DNA of 64,000 bases from NCBI GenBank assembly GCA_027493885.1, contig JAOSJZ010000001.1:62001-126000 (forward strand), in the 5' to 3' direction. Shown here in pieces: positions 8,848-17,347 of this stretch. The notes under the pieces were generated by a model. That model ran no database searches. It saw nothing but the letters and a program-made list of their open reading frames with translations, and was not told the DNA's origin. A program made the position numbers and the translations under genes. How positions within the stretch are numbered: the stretch's first letter is position 1; every line of letters begins with the position of its first letter. Origin of the DNA: Gaiella sp. (GTDB lineage Bacteria; Actinomycetota; Thermoleophilia; Gaiellales; Gaiellaceae).

Positions 8848-9354
8848 ATGCCACTCGAGCTGAAAGAGACGCGCCTGCCAGGGGTCGGAGTGAAGTGGTC
8901 GATGACGCCGGCCAGCGGAACCAGGGTCACGGTCATCCAGCACAACGACGGTGAGCGCGAGGTGTACGTCCACCGCCGCGCGGGCGACGAGGAGCCCGCG
9001 GTCGTGCTCGAGCTGCACGACGACGAGGCGCGCCAGCTCGGCGCGCTCCTCGGCGGCGCCTACGAGCGGCCGAAGATCGTCGAGGAGCTCGAGATGGCGC
9101 TCGGCGAGTTTCAGATCGAGTGGATCAAGGTGCCGTCGGGCAGCTGGGTGAACGGCCGCACCCTCGCCGACTGCGGATTCCGCAAGCGGACGGGAGTGAC
9201 CGTGATCGCGATCCTGCGCGAGTCGGAGTCGATCGCCGGCGCGCAGCCGGACGACGTCATCCTCGACGGCGACACGATCGTCGTCGTCGGCAAGGCCGGC
9301 CAGTTCCGGCAGGTGCGGAAGCTGCTCGCCGAAGGGCCGACCGACGGCGAGTAG
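8848..9354 (+). CDS. khtT: TrkA-C domain regulatory subunit of the antiporter (KhtT-like)
   Basis: The 168-residue soluble protein starts at ATG 8848 with a good GAGGAGG site 8 bases upstream. The N-terminal half (residues 1-75, starting MPLELKETRLPGVG) matches the KhtT-type N domain. The C-terminal half, residues about 88-165, is an RCK-C fold: VNGRTLADCGFRKRTGVTVI, then DVILDGDTIVVVGK. KhtT proteins bind nucleotides such as c-di-AMP and gate KhtU. The gene lies 43 bases downstream of the antiporter on the same strand and converges on trkH, whose stop is 3 bases away. Confidence 0.88.
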   Translation: MPLELKETRLPGVGVKWSMTPASGTRVTVIQHNDGEREVYVHRRAGDEEPAVVLELHDDEARQLGALLGGAYERPKIVEELEMALGEFQIEWIKVPSGSWVNGRTLADCGFRKRTGVTVIAILRESESIAGAQPDDVILDGDTIVVVGKAGQFRQVRKLLAEGPTDGE

Positions 9355-9357
9355 TCG

Positions 9358-10896
9358 CTACACCCGCCAGTAGTTGCGCGTGAGCAGAACGAGGACGGGG
9401 AGCAGCTCGAGGCGCCCGATCCACATCAGGAGCGCCATCACGAGCTTCGAGGAGGCGTCGAACGGCGCGTAGCTCCCCATCGGCCCGGCGACGCCGAGCC
9501 CCGGCCCGACGTTCCCGAGCGTGCCAGCCGATGCCGCGATCGCCTCCGTGATCCCGAGCTCGACCGTCCCGAACCGCGCGTGGATCGCGAGGAGACCGGC
9601 GCCGACGACGAAGATCCCGACGTACATGACGACGAACGCGAGCACCGCCCGGAGCGTTCGCTCGTCGACAGGCTGACCGTTCAGCCGGATCGGCACCACG
9701 AGCTCCGGGTGAATGGTCTGGCGCAGCTCGCGGCGGAGCAGCCTGCCCACGAGCAGGTGGCGGACGATCTTGACCGAGCCGGACGGCGAGCCTGCCGAGG
9801 CGCCGACGAACATGAGCCCGATCATCGCCATCACGCTGAGCGCCGGCCAGTTCGCGTAGTCCGTGATGGCGAAACCGGTGCCCGTCATCAGCGACGTCGC
9901 CTGGAAGAACGCCTGGCGAACGGCCGCCTCCCCGGAGAAGAGACCGGCATCGAAGATCTCGACGAAGACGAGAATCGAGCCGAGCAGAAGCAGCGTGGCG
10001 TAGAGGCGCGCCTCCTCGTCGCGCCGCAAGGCCCGCAGGTCGCGGCGGACGAGCGCGCGGTAGAGCAGCGCGAAGTTGAGCCCGGCGAGCACCATGAACG
10101 CAGCCACGATCCACTGGGTGACGGGTGCGAACCCCTCGAGCGACCGGTTCTCCGTCGCGAAGCCGCCGAGCGGCATGGTCGACAGGGCGTTGCCGACGGC
10201 GTCGAACGGGCTGAGCGTCTCGTCGAGGCCGCTCTGCCCGACGACGATCAGCGCGCCGATCAGGACGAGCGTGAGCCCGATGTAGAGGAGCCAGAGCCTC
10301 CGCGCCACGTCGCGGATCCGCTCGGCGAGCTGGTTCACCTCCGGTCCCGGCAGCTCGGACTCGAACATCTGCCTGCCGCCGATACGCAGCCGCGGGAGCA
10401 CCGCCAGCGCGAGCACGATGATCCCCATGCCGCCGAGCCACTGGCTCAGCTGTCGCCAGAGGAGGATCGACCGGTCGAGGCTCTCGACGTCCGTCACGAC
10501 CGTCGCCCCGGTCGTCGTGAAGCCCGACATCCCCTCGAAGAACGCGTCCACGGGACGGGACAGCTGCGGCTCCCCCGAGAGGAGGTAGGGGAGCCCGGCG
10601 TAGGCCGCCGCGAGCAGCCATGTCAGCGAGACGACGAGGTAGCCCTCGCGAAACCCGATCGGGCCGGTCGAGCGGCGCCGGCCGAGCCGCGCGAGCCCGA
10701 GCCCGACACCGCCCGCGATCGCGCCCGCGGCGAGAAACGGCCAGAACGGCTCTCCATAGCCGACGGCCACCGCGGACGGGACGAGCGACGAGAGGCTGAG
10801 GTAGGCGAGCAGCATCCCGGTGAGGCCGAGCGCGCCCGCGAGATCGATGCCGAGCCGCGCCCGCCCCGCGATGCGGGCGCTCGCGTAGGGGCTCAC
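9358..10896 (-). CDS. trkH: TrkH-type potassium uptake membrane subunit
   Basis: The 512-residue membrane protein has four pore-loop repeats, each with a Gly at the filter: GMSGFTTTGATV, STMPLGGFAT, SLMTGTGFA and GTLGNVGPGLG. Between them are paired helices as in the Trk/Ktr/HKT family. It imports K+ together with TrkA, whose gene lies directly upstream on the same strand and overlaps by 4 bases (10893-10896). The length fits the TrkH/KtrB range. Confidence 0.93.
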   Translation of the reverse strand: MSPYASARIAGRARLGIDLAGALGLTGMLLAYLSLSSLVPSAVAVGYGEPFWPFLAAGAIAGGVGLGLARLGRRRSTGPIGFREGYLVVSLTWLLAAAYAGLPYLLSGEPQLSRPVDAFFEGMSGFTTTGATVVTDVESLDRSILLWRQLSQWLGGMGIIVLALAVLPRLRIGGRQMFESELPGPEVNQLAERIRDVARRLWLLYIGLTLVLIGALIVVGQSGLDETLSPFDAVGNALSTMPLGGFATENRSLEGFAPVTQWIVAAFMVLAGLNFALLYRALVRRDLRALRRDEEARLYATLLLLGSILVFVEIFDAGLFSGEAAVRQAFFQATSLMTGTGFAITDYANWPALSVMAMIGLMFVGASAGSPSGSVKIVRHLLVGRLLRRELRQTIHPELVVPIRLNGQPVDERTLRAVLAFVVMYVGIFVVGAGLLAIHARFGTVELGITEAIAASAGTLGNVGPGLGVAGPMGSYAPFDASSKLVMALLMWIGRLELLPVLVLLTRNYWRV

Positions 10897-12218
10897 AGCA
10901 CCTTCTCGACGTCGGCCACGAGCGCGCGCTCCGTGAAGACGATGACGCGGTCTCCCGCCTGCAGAATCTCCTCGCTGTGCGGGAACAGCGCCTTCCCGTC
11001 ACGGACGATGGCCCCGATCAGCGCGCCCCGGATCGGCATCTCCCGGAACCGCAGGCCGACGTACTCGCTCTCCGGCTTCGTCGTGATGTCGAGCACCTCG
11101 AAGCGGTTGCCCTCGAGCATCGCGACCTGCTGGGTTCGCGGGTCGTGCGCGAAGCGGACGATCTCGTCGGCGGTGACGGCGCGAGGGTTGATCGTGACGT
11201 CGACGCCCGAGAGCTCGTACACCTCGGTGGAGATCGTGTCGTGGACGACCGCGATCGTGAAGCGCACGCCGTGGACGCGCGCGAGGGTCGCCGCGTAGTG
11301 GTTCTTCGCGTCCTCGCGCATCGCGAAGACGGCCGCGTGCGCCAGGCCGATGCGCTCACGCTCGAGGAAGTCGGGGTCGATGCCGGTGGCGTTGTAGATC
11401 CGGCAGCCCGGCAGCTGCTCCGCGACCTCGCGCGCCCGCTCGAGCACCGGCTCGATCACCCGCACGCCGATCCCCTGCTCGGACAGCGTCCGCGCGATCG
11501 CCGTCCCGACCTGACCCCCGCCGAAGACGACCACGTCCTCGACGGCACGCTCGCCCGGGGCCAGCAACGAGCCCCACGCCCGCGCGGCGCGCGGCGAGCC
11601 GATGACGACGATCCGGTCGCCTTCGGAGATCACGTCGTCGCCGCCCGGCAGCGTCATCGAGCTCTCGCGGATGATCGCGAGCACGCGAGAGTCGTCGGGG
11701 ATGCCCGCCTCGCGGAGGGGGCGCCCGACGACGGTGACGTCGGCCCCGGCGGGGATCTCGAGCTCGACGATCTGTACCTGGCCGTCCGCGAAGGAGTCGG
11801 TCTGGCGGGCAGCGGGCATCCCGATCGAGCGCGCGACCGCGTGCGCGGTCTCGAGCTCGGACGAGAGGGCGAAGTCGACGTCGAGACGGCCCTCGCGCCA
11901 GAGGTCGATGTACTCGACGTTCGAGGTGCGAATGACGATCGTCGCGCGCGGAGCCTCGACGCGAGCGAAGGAGCACGCGACGAGATTGACCTCGTCGCGC
12001 GACGTGCACGCGATGAAGAGGTCGGCCTCTCGGGCTCCCGCCTGCTGGATTGCGCGACGGCTTGCGCCGTTGGCCTCGATCGTCCGGATGTCGTAGCGGT
12101 ACGCGAGCGGCTCGAGCCGGTCGCGGACCGTGTCGATCACCGACAGGTCGTGCTCGCCGTGGAGCGCCTCGACGATGGTCGAGCCGACCTGCCCCGCACC
12201 GACGACGACGATCTTCAC
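10893..12218 (-). CDS. trkA: Trk system potassium uptake regulator TrkA (double RCK)
   Basis: The 441-residue protein is built from two RCK-N/RCK-C units. The dinucleotide loops are VVGAGQVGSTIVEAL at residues 5-19 and FGGGQVGTAIARTL near residue 230. The RCK-C parts contain ISEGDRIVVIGS and LQAGDRVIVFTE. This is the full-length TrkA architecture, distinct from the single-RCK proteins at 6442-7527. It forms the NAD-binding ring under TrkH and sets K+ uptake activity. The start is ATG 12218, divergent from the sugar dehydrogenase gene. Confidence 0.93.
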   Translation of the reverse strand: MKIVVVGAGQVGSTIVEALHGEHDLSVIDTVRDRLEPLAYRYDIRTIEANGASRRAIQQAGAREADLFIACTSRDEVNLVACSFARVEAPRATIVIRTSNVEYIDLWREGRLDVDFALSSELETAHAVARSIGMPAARQTDSFADGQVQIVELEIPAGADVTVVGRPLREAGIPDDSRVLAIIRESSMTLPGGDDVISEGDRIVVIGSPRAARAWGSLLAPGERAVEDVVVFGGGQVGTAIARTLSEQGIGVRVIEPVLERAREVAEQLPGCRIYNATGIDPDFLERERIGLAHAAVFAMREDAKNHYAATLARVHGVRFTIAVVHDTISTEVYELSGVDVTINPRAVTADEIVRFAHDPRTQQVAMLEGNRFEVLDITTKPESEYVGLRFREMPIRGALIGAIVRDGKALFPHSEEILQAGDRVIVFTERALVADVEKVL

Positions 12219-12298
12219 GCCGCGCGGAGCCTACCCCCGGCCGGGGCCCCGCTCCGGCCCAGCCGGCCGCAGCGGATACGCTCGGGGAGATGCGCGCG

Positions 12299-13408
12299 AT
12301 GCTGCTCGCACTCCTCGTGGTCGGGCTCGCGGTCGGTACCGGCGTGTCGTGCGCCGCCCCGACCACCCCGACCACCCCGACCACCCCGGCCGCGCCGACC
12401 GGGCCGGCCGCGTCGCTGCGGCTCGTGGCTGTCGTGCGCGGGCTCTCGAATCCGGTGGCCGTCGTGCAGGCACCGGGCGAGCGCGGCCGCTTGTACGTCG
12501 TCGAGCAAGGCGGGCTCGTGCGGGTGGTCGAGCGGGGCCGTGTCCGGCGGGCGCCGTTCCTCGACGCCCGCTCGCTCGTCGTCGCGGGCGGGGAGCAGGG
12601 CCTGCTCGGGCTTGCCTTCTCGCCCCGCTACGCGAGCGACCGGACGTTCTACGTGAACTACACGGCGCGCGAGGACGGGTCGACGAGGGTCGTCCGCTAT
12701 CGGTCGGCCAACGGGCGCGCCGTGCGCGGGAGCGCCCAGGAGATCCTCCGCGTCGAGCAGCCTTACTCGAACCACAACGGCGGCAATCTCGTCTTCGGGC
12801 CGGACGGCAAGCTGTGGGTCGGGCTCGGCGACGGGGGCTCGGGCGGCGATCCCGAGAACCGCGCCCAGGATCCCGACACCCTGCTCGGCAAGCTGTTCCG
12901 CATCGACGTCCGGCAGGCGAGCCCGACGCCCGAGCTCGTCGCGTTCGGGCTCCGGAACCCCTGGCGCTACACCTTCGACTCGAAGACGGGAGACCTCTGG
13001 ATCGGCGACGTCGGGCAGGGCGAGATCGAGGAGGTCGACCGGCTGCCCAGGGGAACGACGGGGCTCGTCAACTTCGGCTGGAGCCGGTTCGAGGGTCGGA
13101 GCCGTTTCTCCGATCGCTCGCTCGGGCCGGGCAGGCTCGTCCAGCCGGTCGCCCAGTACACGCACGCGTTCGGATGCTCGATCACGGGCGGCTACGTCTA
13201 CCGCGGCAAGGCCGTGCCGCGGCTGGCGGGGCGGTACGTCTTCGGCGACTACTGCAGCGGGACGATCTGGAGCATTCCGGCCCGCGGCGGCGCGCTGCGG
13301 AAGGAACCGGTGCGCGTCGAGCAGCTCACCTCGTTCGGCGAGAGCCTCGACGGCTCGGCGCTGTACGCGGTCTCGGGCGCCGGCACGATCTACCGCCTCG
13401 CGCGGTGA
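12299..13408 (+). CDS. Exported PQQ-dependent aldose sugar dehydrogenase-like beta-propeller
   Basis: An ATG also exists at 12290, but the GGGGAG ribosome site at 12284-12289 is spaced correctly (9 bases) only for the ATG at 12299, giving 369 residues. An N-terminal hydrophobic segment with VGLAVGTGVSC may be a lipoprotein signal. It is followed by a Thr-Pro linker encoded by three near-identical CCACCCCGA units, then a six-bladed propeller. Family motifs are YSNHNGGNLVFGPDGKLW with the catalytic His, GLGDGGSGGDPENRAQD, FGLRNPWRYTFD, and GDVGQGEIEEVD. The family oxidises aldoses, or in some members only binds sugars, using pyrroloquinoline quinone. It overlaps the next gene by 4 bases. Confidence 0.85.
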   Translation: MLLALLVVGLAVGTGVSCAAPTTPTTPTTPAAPTGPAASLRLVAVVRGLSNPVAVVQAPGERGRLYVVEQGGLVRVVERGRVRRAPFLDARSLVVAGGEQGLLGLAFSPRYASDRTFYVNYTAREDGSTRVVRYRSANGRAVRGSAQEILRVEQPYSNHNGGNLVFGPDGKLWVGLGDGGSGGDPENRAQDPDTLLGKLFRIDVRQASPTPELVAFGLRNPWRYTFDSKTGDLWIGDVGQGEIEEVDRLPRGTTGLVNFGWSRFEGRSRFSDRSLGPGRLVQPVAQYTHAFGCSITGGYVYRGKAVPRLAGRYVFGDYCSGTIWSIPARGGALRKEPVRVEQLTSFGESLDGSALYAVSGAGTIYRLAR

Positions 13409-14220
13409 CCCCTGTCTGCGCCACGTGCGGCGCCTGGTTTCCCGACGCGGACGAACCGCCCACCGCGTGTCCGATCTGCGAGGACGAGCGCCAGTGGGTG
13501 CCGCAGGACGGGCAGCGCTGGACGACGCCGGACGGCGTCCTGGAGGGCCGCTCGGCCGACGTTCGGGAGCTCGAGCCCGGCCTGCTCGGCATCGGGCTCG
13601 CGCCGTCGTTCGCGATCGGACAGCGGATGCTGCTCGTGTCGACCGCCTCGGGGAACGTCCTCTGGGACATGATCCCGGCGCTGCCGGAGGAGGCTCTCGC
13701 GGCGGTGCGGGAGCGCGGAGGCGCGTCGGCGATCGCGATCTCGCACCCGCACTACTACGCCGCCGCAAGCGCGTGGAGCGCAGCGCTCGGCGACGTGCCG
13801 GTCGTCCTCCACGCCGCGGACGCGGAGTGGGTCACGCGGCCCCACGCGACGATCGAGCACTGGCACGGGGACGTCCGCGAGCTCCCGGGCGGCCTGACGC
13901 TCCTGCGCCTCGGCGGCCATTTCCCCGGCGCGACGGTGCTCCACTGGCGCGACGGCGCCGAGAGCCGAGGAGGCCTCCTCTCGGGCGACGTCGTGATGGC
14001 CGTCCCGGATCGCGGCGTCTCGTTCATGTGGAGCTACCCGAACCTCGTGCCGCTGCCTGCCTCCGAGGTCGAGCGCATCGGGATGGCGCTCGCGCCCTGG
14101 CCGTTCGAGCGGATCTACGGGGCGTGGTGGGACCGCGTGGTGCCCGCCGGCGCGAAGGACGCCGTCCGGCGCGGCGTCGCGCGCTACACGGCCGCGCTCC
14201 GCGGCGAGCTGCCGCTGTAG
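13405..14220 (+). CDS. MBL-fold protein with N-terminal zinc ribbon and altered metal site
   Basis: The 271-residue protein starts at GTG 13405 (GTGA overlap). The N terminus has a rubredoxin-like ribbon, CATCGAWF and CPICEDERQW. The rest is a metallo-beta-lactamase fold, but the usual HxHxDH motif reads SHPHYYAAA, so the Asp-His pair is missing. GGHFPGATV and LSGDVV correspond to later metal-ligand positions. It may keep one metal or none. Hydrolases with this ribbon-MBL layout are known, but the substrate is not. It is translationally coupled to the sugar dehydrogenase. Confidence 0.7.
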   Translation: MTPVCATCGAWFPDADEPPTACPICEDERQWVPQDGQRWTTPDGVLEGRSADVRELEPGLLGIGLAPSFAIGQRMLLVSTASGNVLWDMIPALPEEALAAVRERGGASAIAISHPHYYAAASAWSAALGDVPVVLHAADAEWVTRPHATIEHWHGDVRELPGGLTLLRLGGHFPGATVLHWRDGAESRGGLLSGDVVMAVPDRGVSFMWSYPNLVPLPASEVERIGMALAPWPFERIYGAWWDRVVPAGAKDAVRRGVARYTAALRGELPL

Positions 14221-14377
14221 CGCGCCATGGGACGTGACCCACGGGAACCCACGGCAGCCGTCCGCGCCCACCTTTTCCCCGGTGGCCGAGCCGAGACGTC
14301 TGCCCTCCGCGCGCCGGGTCGCGGCCGTACGCCGGAAAGAGCCGCTTGTAGCAGACTGTTGCTTGCGCCGTCTTCTG

Positions 14378-14593
14378 TCAGCCGGCGCGGCGCCGCACGT
14401 GCGGGGACTGGCCGAGTGCCGCGTAGGCGACGGCGTTCAGCGAGTCGTTGAGCGCGCGGAGCTCCCGGCTCACCTGGACGAGCCCCTCGCTCGCCTCGAG
14501 CCGGGCGTCGATCCGCTCGAGCTGCGCGGCGATCCGGTCGAGCCTCTCGAGCAGCGCGTCGAGCTGCCGGTCGGGGACGTCGTGCCGTTCCAT
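14378..14593 (-). CDS. Small coiled-coil protein downstream of VanZ
   Basis: A 71-residue ORF from ATG 14593 encodes MERHDVPDRQLDALLERLDR, then a heptad-rich helix with repeated LxRIxAxLERIDARLE, and a basic C terminus. No family was recognised. It follows the VanZ gene by 11 bases on the same strand and could be cotranscribed. The 157 bases between it and the MBL gene (14221-14377) show nothing clear. Confidence 0.5.
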   Translation of the reverse strand: MERHDVPDRQLDALLERLDRIAAQLERIDARLEASEGLVQVSRELRALNDSLNAVAYAALGQSPHVRRRAG

Positions 14594-14604
14594 CGCCACG
14601 AATT

Positions 14605-15024
14605 CTACGGGGCCGCCCGCCGCGCCTCGACGCGTCGGGACACGATCCGCCACGCGGCGATGCCCCCGAGCACGCCGAGCGTGTCGATCGCGACGTCGAG
14701 CGGCGCGCCGTGCCGGCCCTCGACGAAGTGCTGGTGTACCTCGTCCGACGTGGCGTAGAGCGCGCCGAGCGCGAGCGCGAGCCACGGCCGGCCGCTGGCG
14801 CGGACGAGCAGCGCGCCGAGGATCGCGTACTCGGTCAGATGCGCGAGCTTGCGCAGCACGAGATCCCATCCGCCGAGCCCGCTCGACAGGCTCGGAACGG
14901 CCGAGAACGCGAAGATCACCGCCGCCCACGCGAGCACGGGCAGCCACGCCCCGAGCGCCGAGCGCGGGGTCGTCAGGGCCGGGGCGGACACCGGCGCATG
15001 GTAGGCACGGGGAGTGGCACGCAC
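14605..15024 (-). CDS. VanZ-family membrane protein
   Basis: Up to 139 residues are encoded. Four hydrophobic segments carry VanZ-like features: VLAWAAVIFAFSAVPS, then RKLAHLTEYAILGALL, with the conserved K-x2-H-x4-Y of the family, and DEVHQHFVEGR followed by DVAIDTLGVLGG. The track-length start at 15024 is uncertain, and a GTG at 14991 would give 128 residues beginning VSAPALTTP. VanZ proteins occur in teicoplanin resistance, but most members have no assigned role. Confidence 0.75.
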   Translation of the reverse strand: MRATPRAYHAPVSAPALTTPRSALGAWLPVLAWAAVIFAFSAVPSLSSGLGGWDLVLRKLAHLTEYAILGALLVRASGRPWLALALGALYATSDEVHQHFVEGRHGAPLDVAIDTLGVLGGIAAWRIVSRRVEARRAAP

Positions 15025-15039
15025 CCGACCAGCAGGCGG

Positions 15040-15414
15040 TTAGCGCGAAGGCACGTCTTCGGTTCTCCAAGGCTTCCGGCCGGTGATCACGCCGAGAGGC
15101 TTGGCGACCCGGAAAGCGCCGTCGCGATCGATTGCATCCTGAATCGCCTGCTGTGCCTCGGTGAGATCCTGTCCCGTGTAGCTCTCGCTCGCCGGGCCGC
15201 AGCCGACGTCGAGAATGCGTGCCCCTGGCTCGGGCGATTCCCGTTCGAACAACCAGTCGTCCCACGTCGGGTTCGTGGAGTAGGCCGCGTGCAAAGCGAT
15301 CCGCGCCCGAAGGTTGTCGTCCGTCGCGTACTGCTCTCGCAGGTTTCGAGCCTTTGCCGTCGTGGTGTAGCCGGGGCGGTTGCGGCTGCCGTCTCTAGCT
15401 TGTACGGACGGGGC
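15040..15414 (-). pseudogene. Remnant of a class I SAM-dependent methyltransferase
   Basis: The frame reads KARNLREQYATDDNLRARI, then LHAAYSTNPTWDDWLFE and RILDVGCGPA, the start of a Rossmann methyltransferase with its SAM-binding Gly loop. It then jumps directly to SYTGQDLTEAQQAIQDAI and a GAFRVAKPLGVI tail that resembles the C-terminal end of such enzymes. The catalytic middle of about 150 residues is missing, and no ATG or GTG start is available upstream of the TTG at 15294 before the in-frame stop at 15420. This is best read as an internally deleted, startless gene. Confidence 0.55.
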
Positions 15415-15565
15415 CGATCAGGGCTTCGGGGGTGCCACGCTCACGAAGTAGTCGTGCTTCCTCGGCGTCCCGACCCTTCTTGCGCACGCCGCTTGCCGGC
15501 ATCGCACGTGCGACACGGGAAACCCAGGCCTGCGACCGCAGACGGTTGCCGAGCAGCGTACGCAT
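15395..15565 (-). CDS. Short hypothetical ORF (56 residues)
   Basis: From ATG 15565 the frame encodes MRTLLGNRLRSQAWVSRV, a basic stretch GVRKKGRDAEEARLLRERG and a C terminus TPEALIGPVRTS. The composition looks protein-like rather than random, but there is no recognised family and no clear ribosome site. It overlaps the upstream edge of the methyltransferase remnant, so it may also be debris. Confidence 0.3.
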   Translation of the reverse strand: MRTLLGNRLRSQAWVSRVARAMPASGVRKKGRDAEEARLLRERGTPEALIGPVRTS

Positions 15566-15607
15566 ACCGTCACCCTATCGTCCTGACCGAGGATCGTTAC
15601 CCTCGCG

Positions 15608-16231
15608 TCACGCTTCGCCGGGCCCGCAAGGCCGCACGAGCGACGTGACGGTTTCCTCGATCTCCCAGGCTTCTGGGAGGCCAACCCCCTTGTCGACGTT
15701 ACCAGCCTTGTCCCGGAGCCGGCGAAGGAGATCAGACAGGCCCTGTCGCTGTGCCATCTCGTCGGCCTTCTGGTCGTTCAACGTCCCTGATCCGATGAGA
15801 TAGAGGCACTGCTCGAAGACGTCGCTGACTGGCACGCCAGCAAGCTCCTCCATGCGCACGAGGAGCACGCCCTCGGGCGACTGAACGATCACGACTCGCC
15901 CAGAAGGCAGCGCCAGCTCCTCAAAGCCGGCGGGATCGGGGTTCAACACGGAGACAGGTGCCTCGACGACGATGTCGCGCCCTTCGAGGATCCAGAAGCG
16001 CCCGTCCCTTCGCAACCCGAGCTCCGACATCGCGCGTTCGACTTCAGGCGTGTGCGGCATGACCATGTCGATGTCGGCCGTGAGATAGCCACTCGGTACC
16101 CACGAGGCCAGGGCAAGGCCGCCAACGACCACAGGTTGTAGCCCCAGCGGCCGAACTGCTGCCTGGATGATCGACGCGACCTCGCCTCGGCGCGCTCGAA
16201 GGCAAGCCCGGAATGGTAGGCTCGCCACCAC
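15608..16231 (-). CDS. Nucleotidyltransferase-like protein
   Basis: About 207 residues. The N-terminal part LQPVVVGGLALASWVPSGYLTADIDMVM resembles the nucleotidyltransferase-fold signature GG-x-A-x(9-13)-DxD used by AbiEii/MNT-type and DUF6036-like proteins. A mixed region (GRDIVVEAPVSVL) and a helical C terminus with KADEMAQRQGLSDLLRRL follow. The frame is open further upstream, but there it would lie inside the cobalamin riboswitch, so one of two adjacent GTG codons at 16231/16228 is the likely start. No antitoxin partner is obvious. The function is unassigned. Confidence 0.55.
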   Translation of the reverse strand: MVASLPFRACLRARRGEVASIIQAAVRPLGLQPVVVGGLALASWVPSGYLTADIDMVMPHTPEVERAMSELGLRRDGRFWILEGRDIVVEAPVSVLNPDPAGFEELALPSGRVVIVQSPEGVLLVRMEELAGVPVSDVFEQCLYLIGSGTLNDQKADEMAQRQGLSDLLRRLRDKAGNVDKGVGLPEAWEIEETVTSLVRPCGPGEA

Positions 16232-16376
16232 AGAAGAGGAGCGCGGTGAGGGAACTCCGGTGCAAGTCCGGGACGGTCCCGCCGCTGTGAGGGGGAGACG
16301 CTCTCCCGCCACCATGCCACTGGCCCCCGGGCCGGGAAGGCGGCGGGGGAGGGAGCCCCGAGTCAGAAGACCTGCC
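16215..16376 (+). promoter_or_regulatory. Cobalamin (B12) riboswitch
   Basis: Canonical elements appear in order. The P1 strand is GGTAGG (16215-16220), pairing with CCTGCC (16371-16376). The P3 region is GGGAACTCCGGTGCAAGTCC. The B12 box GCCGCTGTGA lies at 16281-16290. Then come CCACTG, GGGAAGG, and the closing segment AGTCAGAAGACCTGCC. It sits about 50 bases before the btuF start and should repress the btuFCD operon when adenosylcobalamin or a related corrinoid is abundant. The 5' edge overlaps the likely start region of the minus-strand nucleotidyltransferase-like gene. Confidence 0.95.
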
Positions 16377-16426
16377 GCCCTCCGGACGCCTCGACGCCCT
16401 CGCGGAAGGGAGAAGGAGATGCACCC

Positions 16427-17344
16427 ATGTCACGTCGTTTCGCCCTTGCGGCAAGCCTGACCGTCCTCGCGGTCGCGTTCGCGTCGACCGCGCTCGCCTC
16501 GCCGAGCCGCAGCGGCGCCGCGCCGTTCCCGGCCACCATCACCGTCTCGAACGGGCAGGTGACGATCCAGAAGCGGCCGACCCGCATCGTCTCCCTCTCG
16601 GCCACCGCGACCGAGACGCTGTTCGCGATCGGCGCGGCGAAGCAGGTGGTCGCGGTCGACGACCGCTCGGACTACCCGAGGACCGCCCCGCGCACGACGC
16701 TCTCCGGCTTCACCCCCAACGTGGAGGCGATCGCGGGCTACCGGCCCGACCTCGTCGTGATCTCCTACGACCCGAAGGGCCTCTCCGCGGCGCTCGGCAA
16801 GCTCGGGATCCCCGTCGTCCACCAGGACGCCGCCGCGACGCTGCCCGGCGCGTACCAGCAGATCCGCCAGCTCGGGAAGATCACGGGCCGCTCCGTCGAG
16901 GCGAACGCGCTCGTGAGCGGCATGAAGCGGCGGATCGCCGCGATCGTCGCGAAGGCCCGCACGAAGGCGGCGGGGGTGACCGTCTACCACGAGCTCGACC
17001 CGACGCTCTACACCCTCACCTCGAACACGTTCGTCGGCCGCGTCTACGCGATGTTCGGCCTCCGGAACATCGCCGACGCGGCGAAGGGAGGCACCGAGTA
17101 CCCGCAGCTCTCCCCCGAGTACGTGATCTCCGCGAACCCGAGCCTGATCGTCCTCGCCGACACGGTGTGCTGCGACCAGAACGCCAGAACCGTCGCCGCC
17201 CGGCCCGGCTGGTCGCGGATCGCCGCCGTGCGCACCGGGTCGGTCGTGCGCCTCGACGACTCGATCGCCTCGCGCTGGGGGCCGCGGCTCGTGAACCTCG
17301 TGCGGGCCGTCGGCACGGCGCTCGGACGGCTCGGGCGGCAGTAG
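16427..17344 (+). CDS. btuF: Cobalamin ABC transporter substrate-binding protein
   Basis: The 305-residue exported protein has a signal peptide over about residues 1-25 ending ASTALA. The class III binding-protein core includes RIVSLSATATETLFAIGA, the DDRSDYP segment, GFTPNVEAIAGYRPDLVVI and RPGWSRIAAVRTGSV. The ribosome site AGAAGGAG lies 8 bases before ATG 16427. The gene is controlled by the cobalamin riboswitch just upstream, which supports corrinoid rather than siderophore binding. It is followed after 3 bases by the permease. Confidence 0.92.
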   Translation: MSRRFALAASLTVLAVAFASTALASPSRSGAAPFPATITVSNGQVTIQKRPTRIVSLSATATETLFAIGAAKQVVAVDDRSDYPRTAPRTTLSGFTPNVEAIAGYRPDLVVISYDPKGLSAALGKLGIPVVHQDAAATLPGAYQQIRQLGKITGRSVEANALVSGMKRRIAAIVAKARTKAAGVTVYHELDPTLYTLTSNTFVGRVYAMFGLRNIADAAKGGTEYPQLSPEYVISANPSLIVLADTVCCDQNARTVAARPGWSRIAAVRTGSVVRLDDSIASRWGPRLVNLVRAVGTALGRLGRQ

Positions 17345-17347
17345 CGG

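Noticed and set aside
12290..12298. ATG at 12290 as the start of the sugar dehydrogenase
   Set aside because: It directly abuts its own purine-rich site; the ATG at 12299 has normal spacing.
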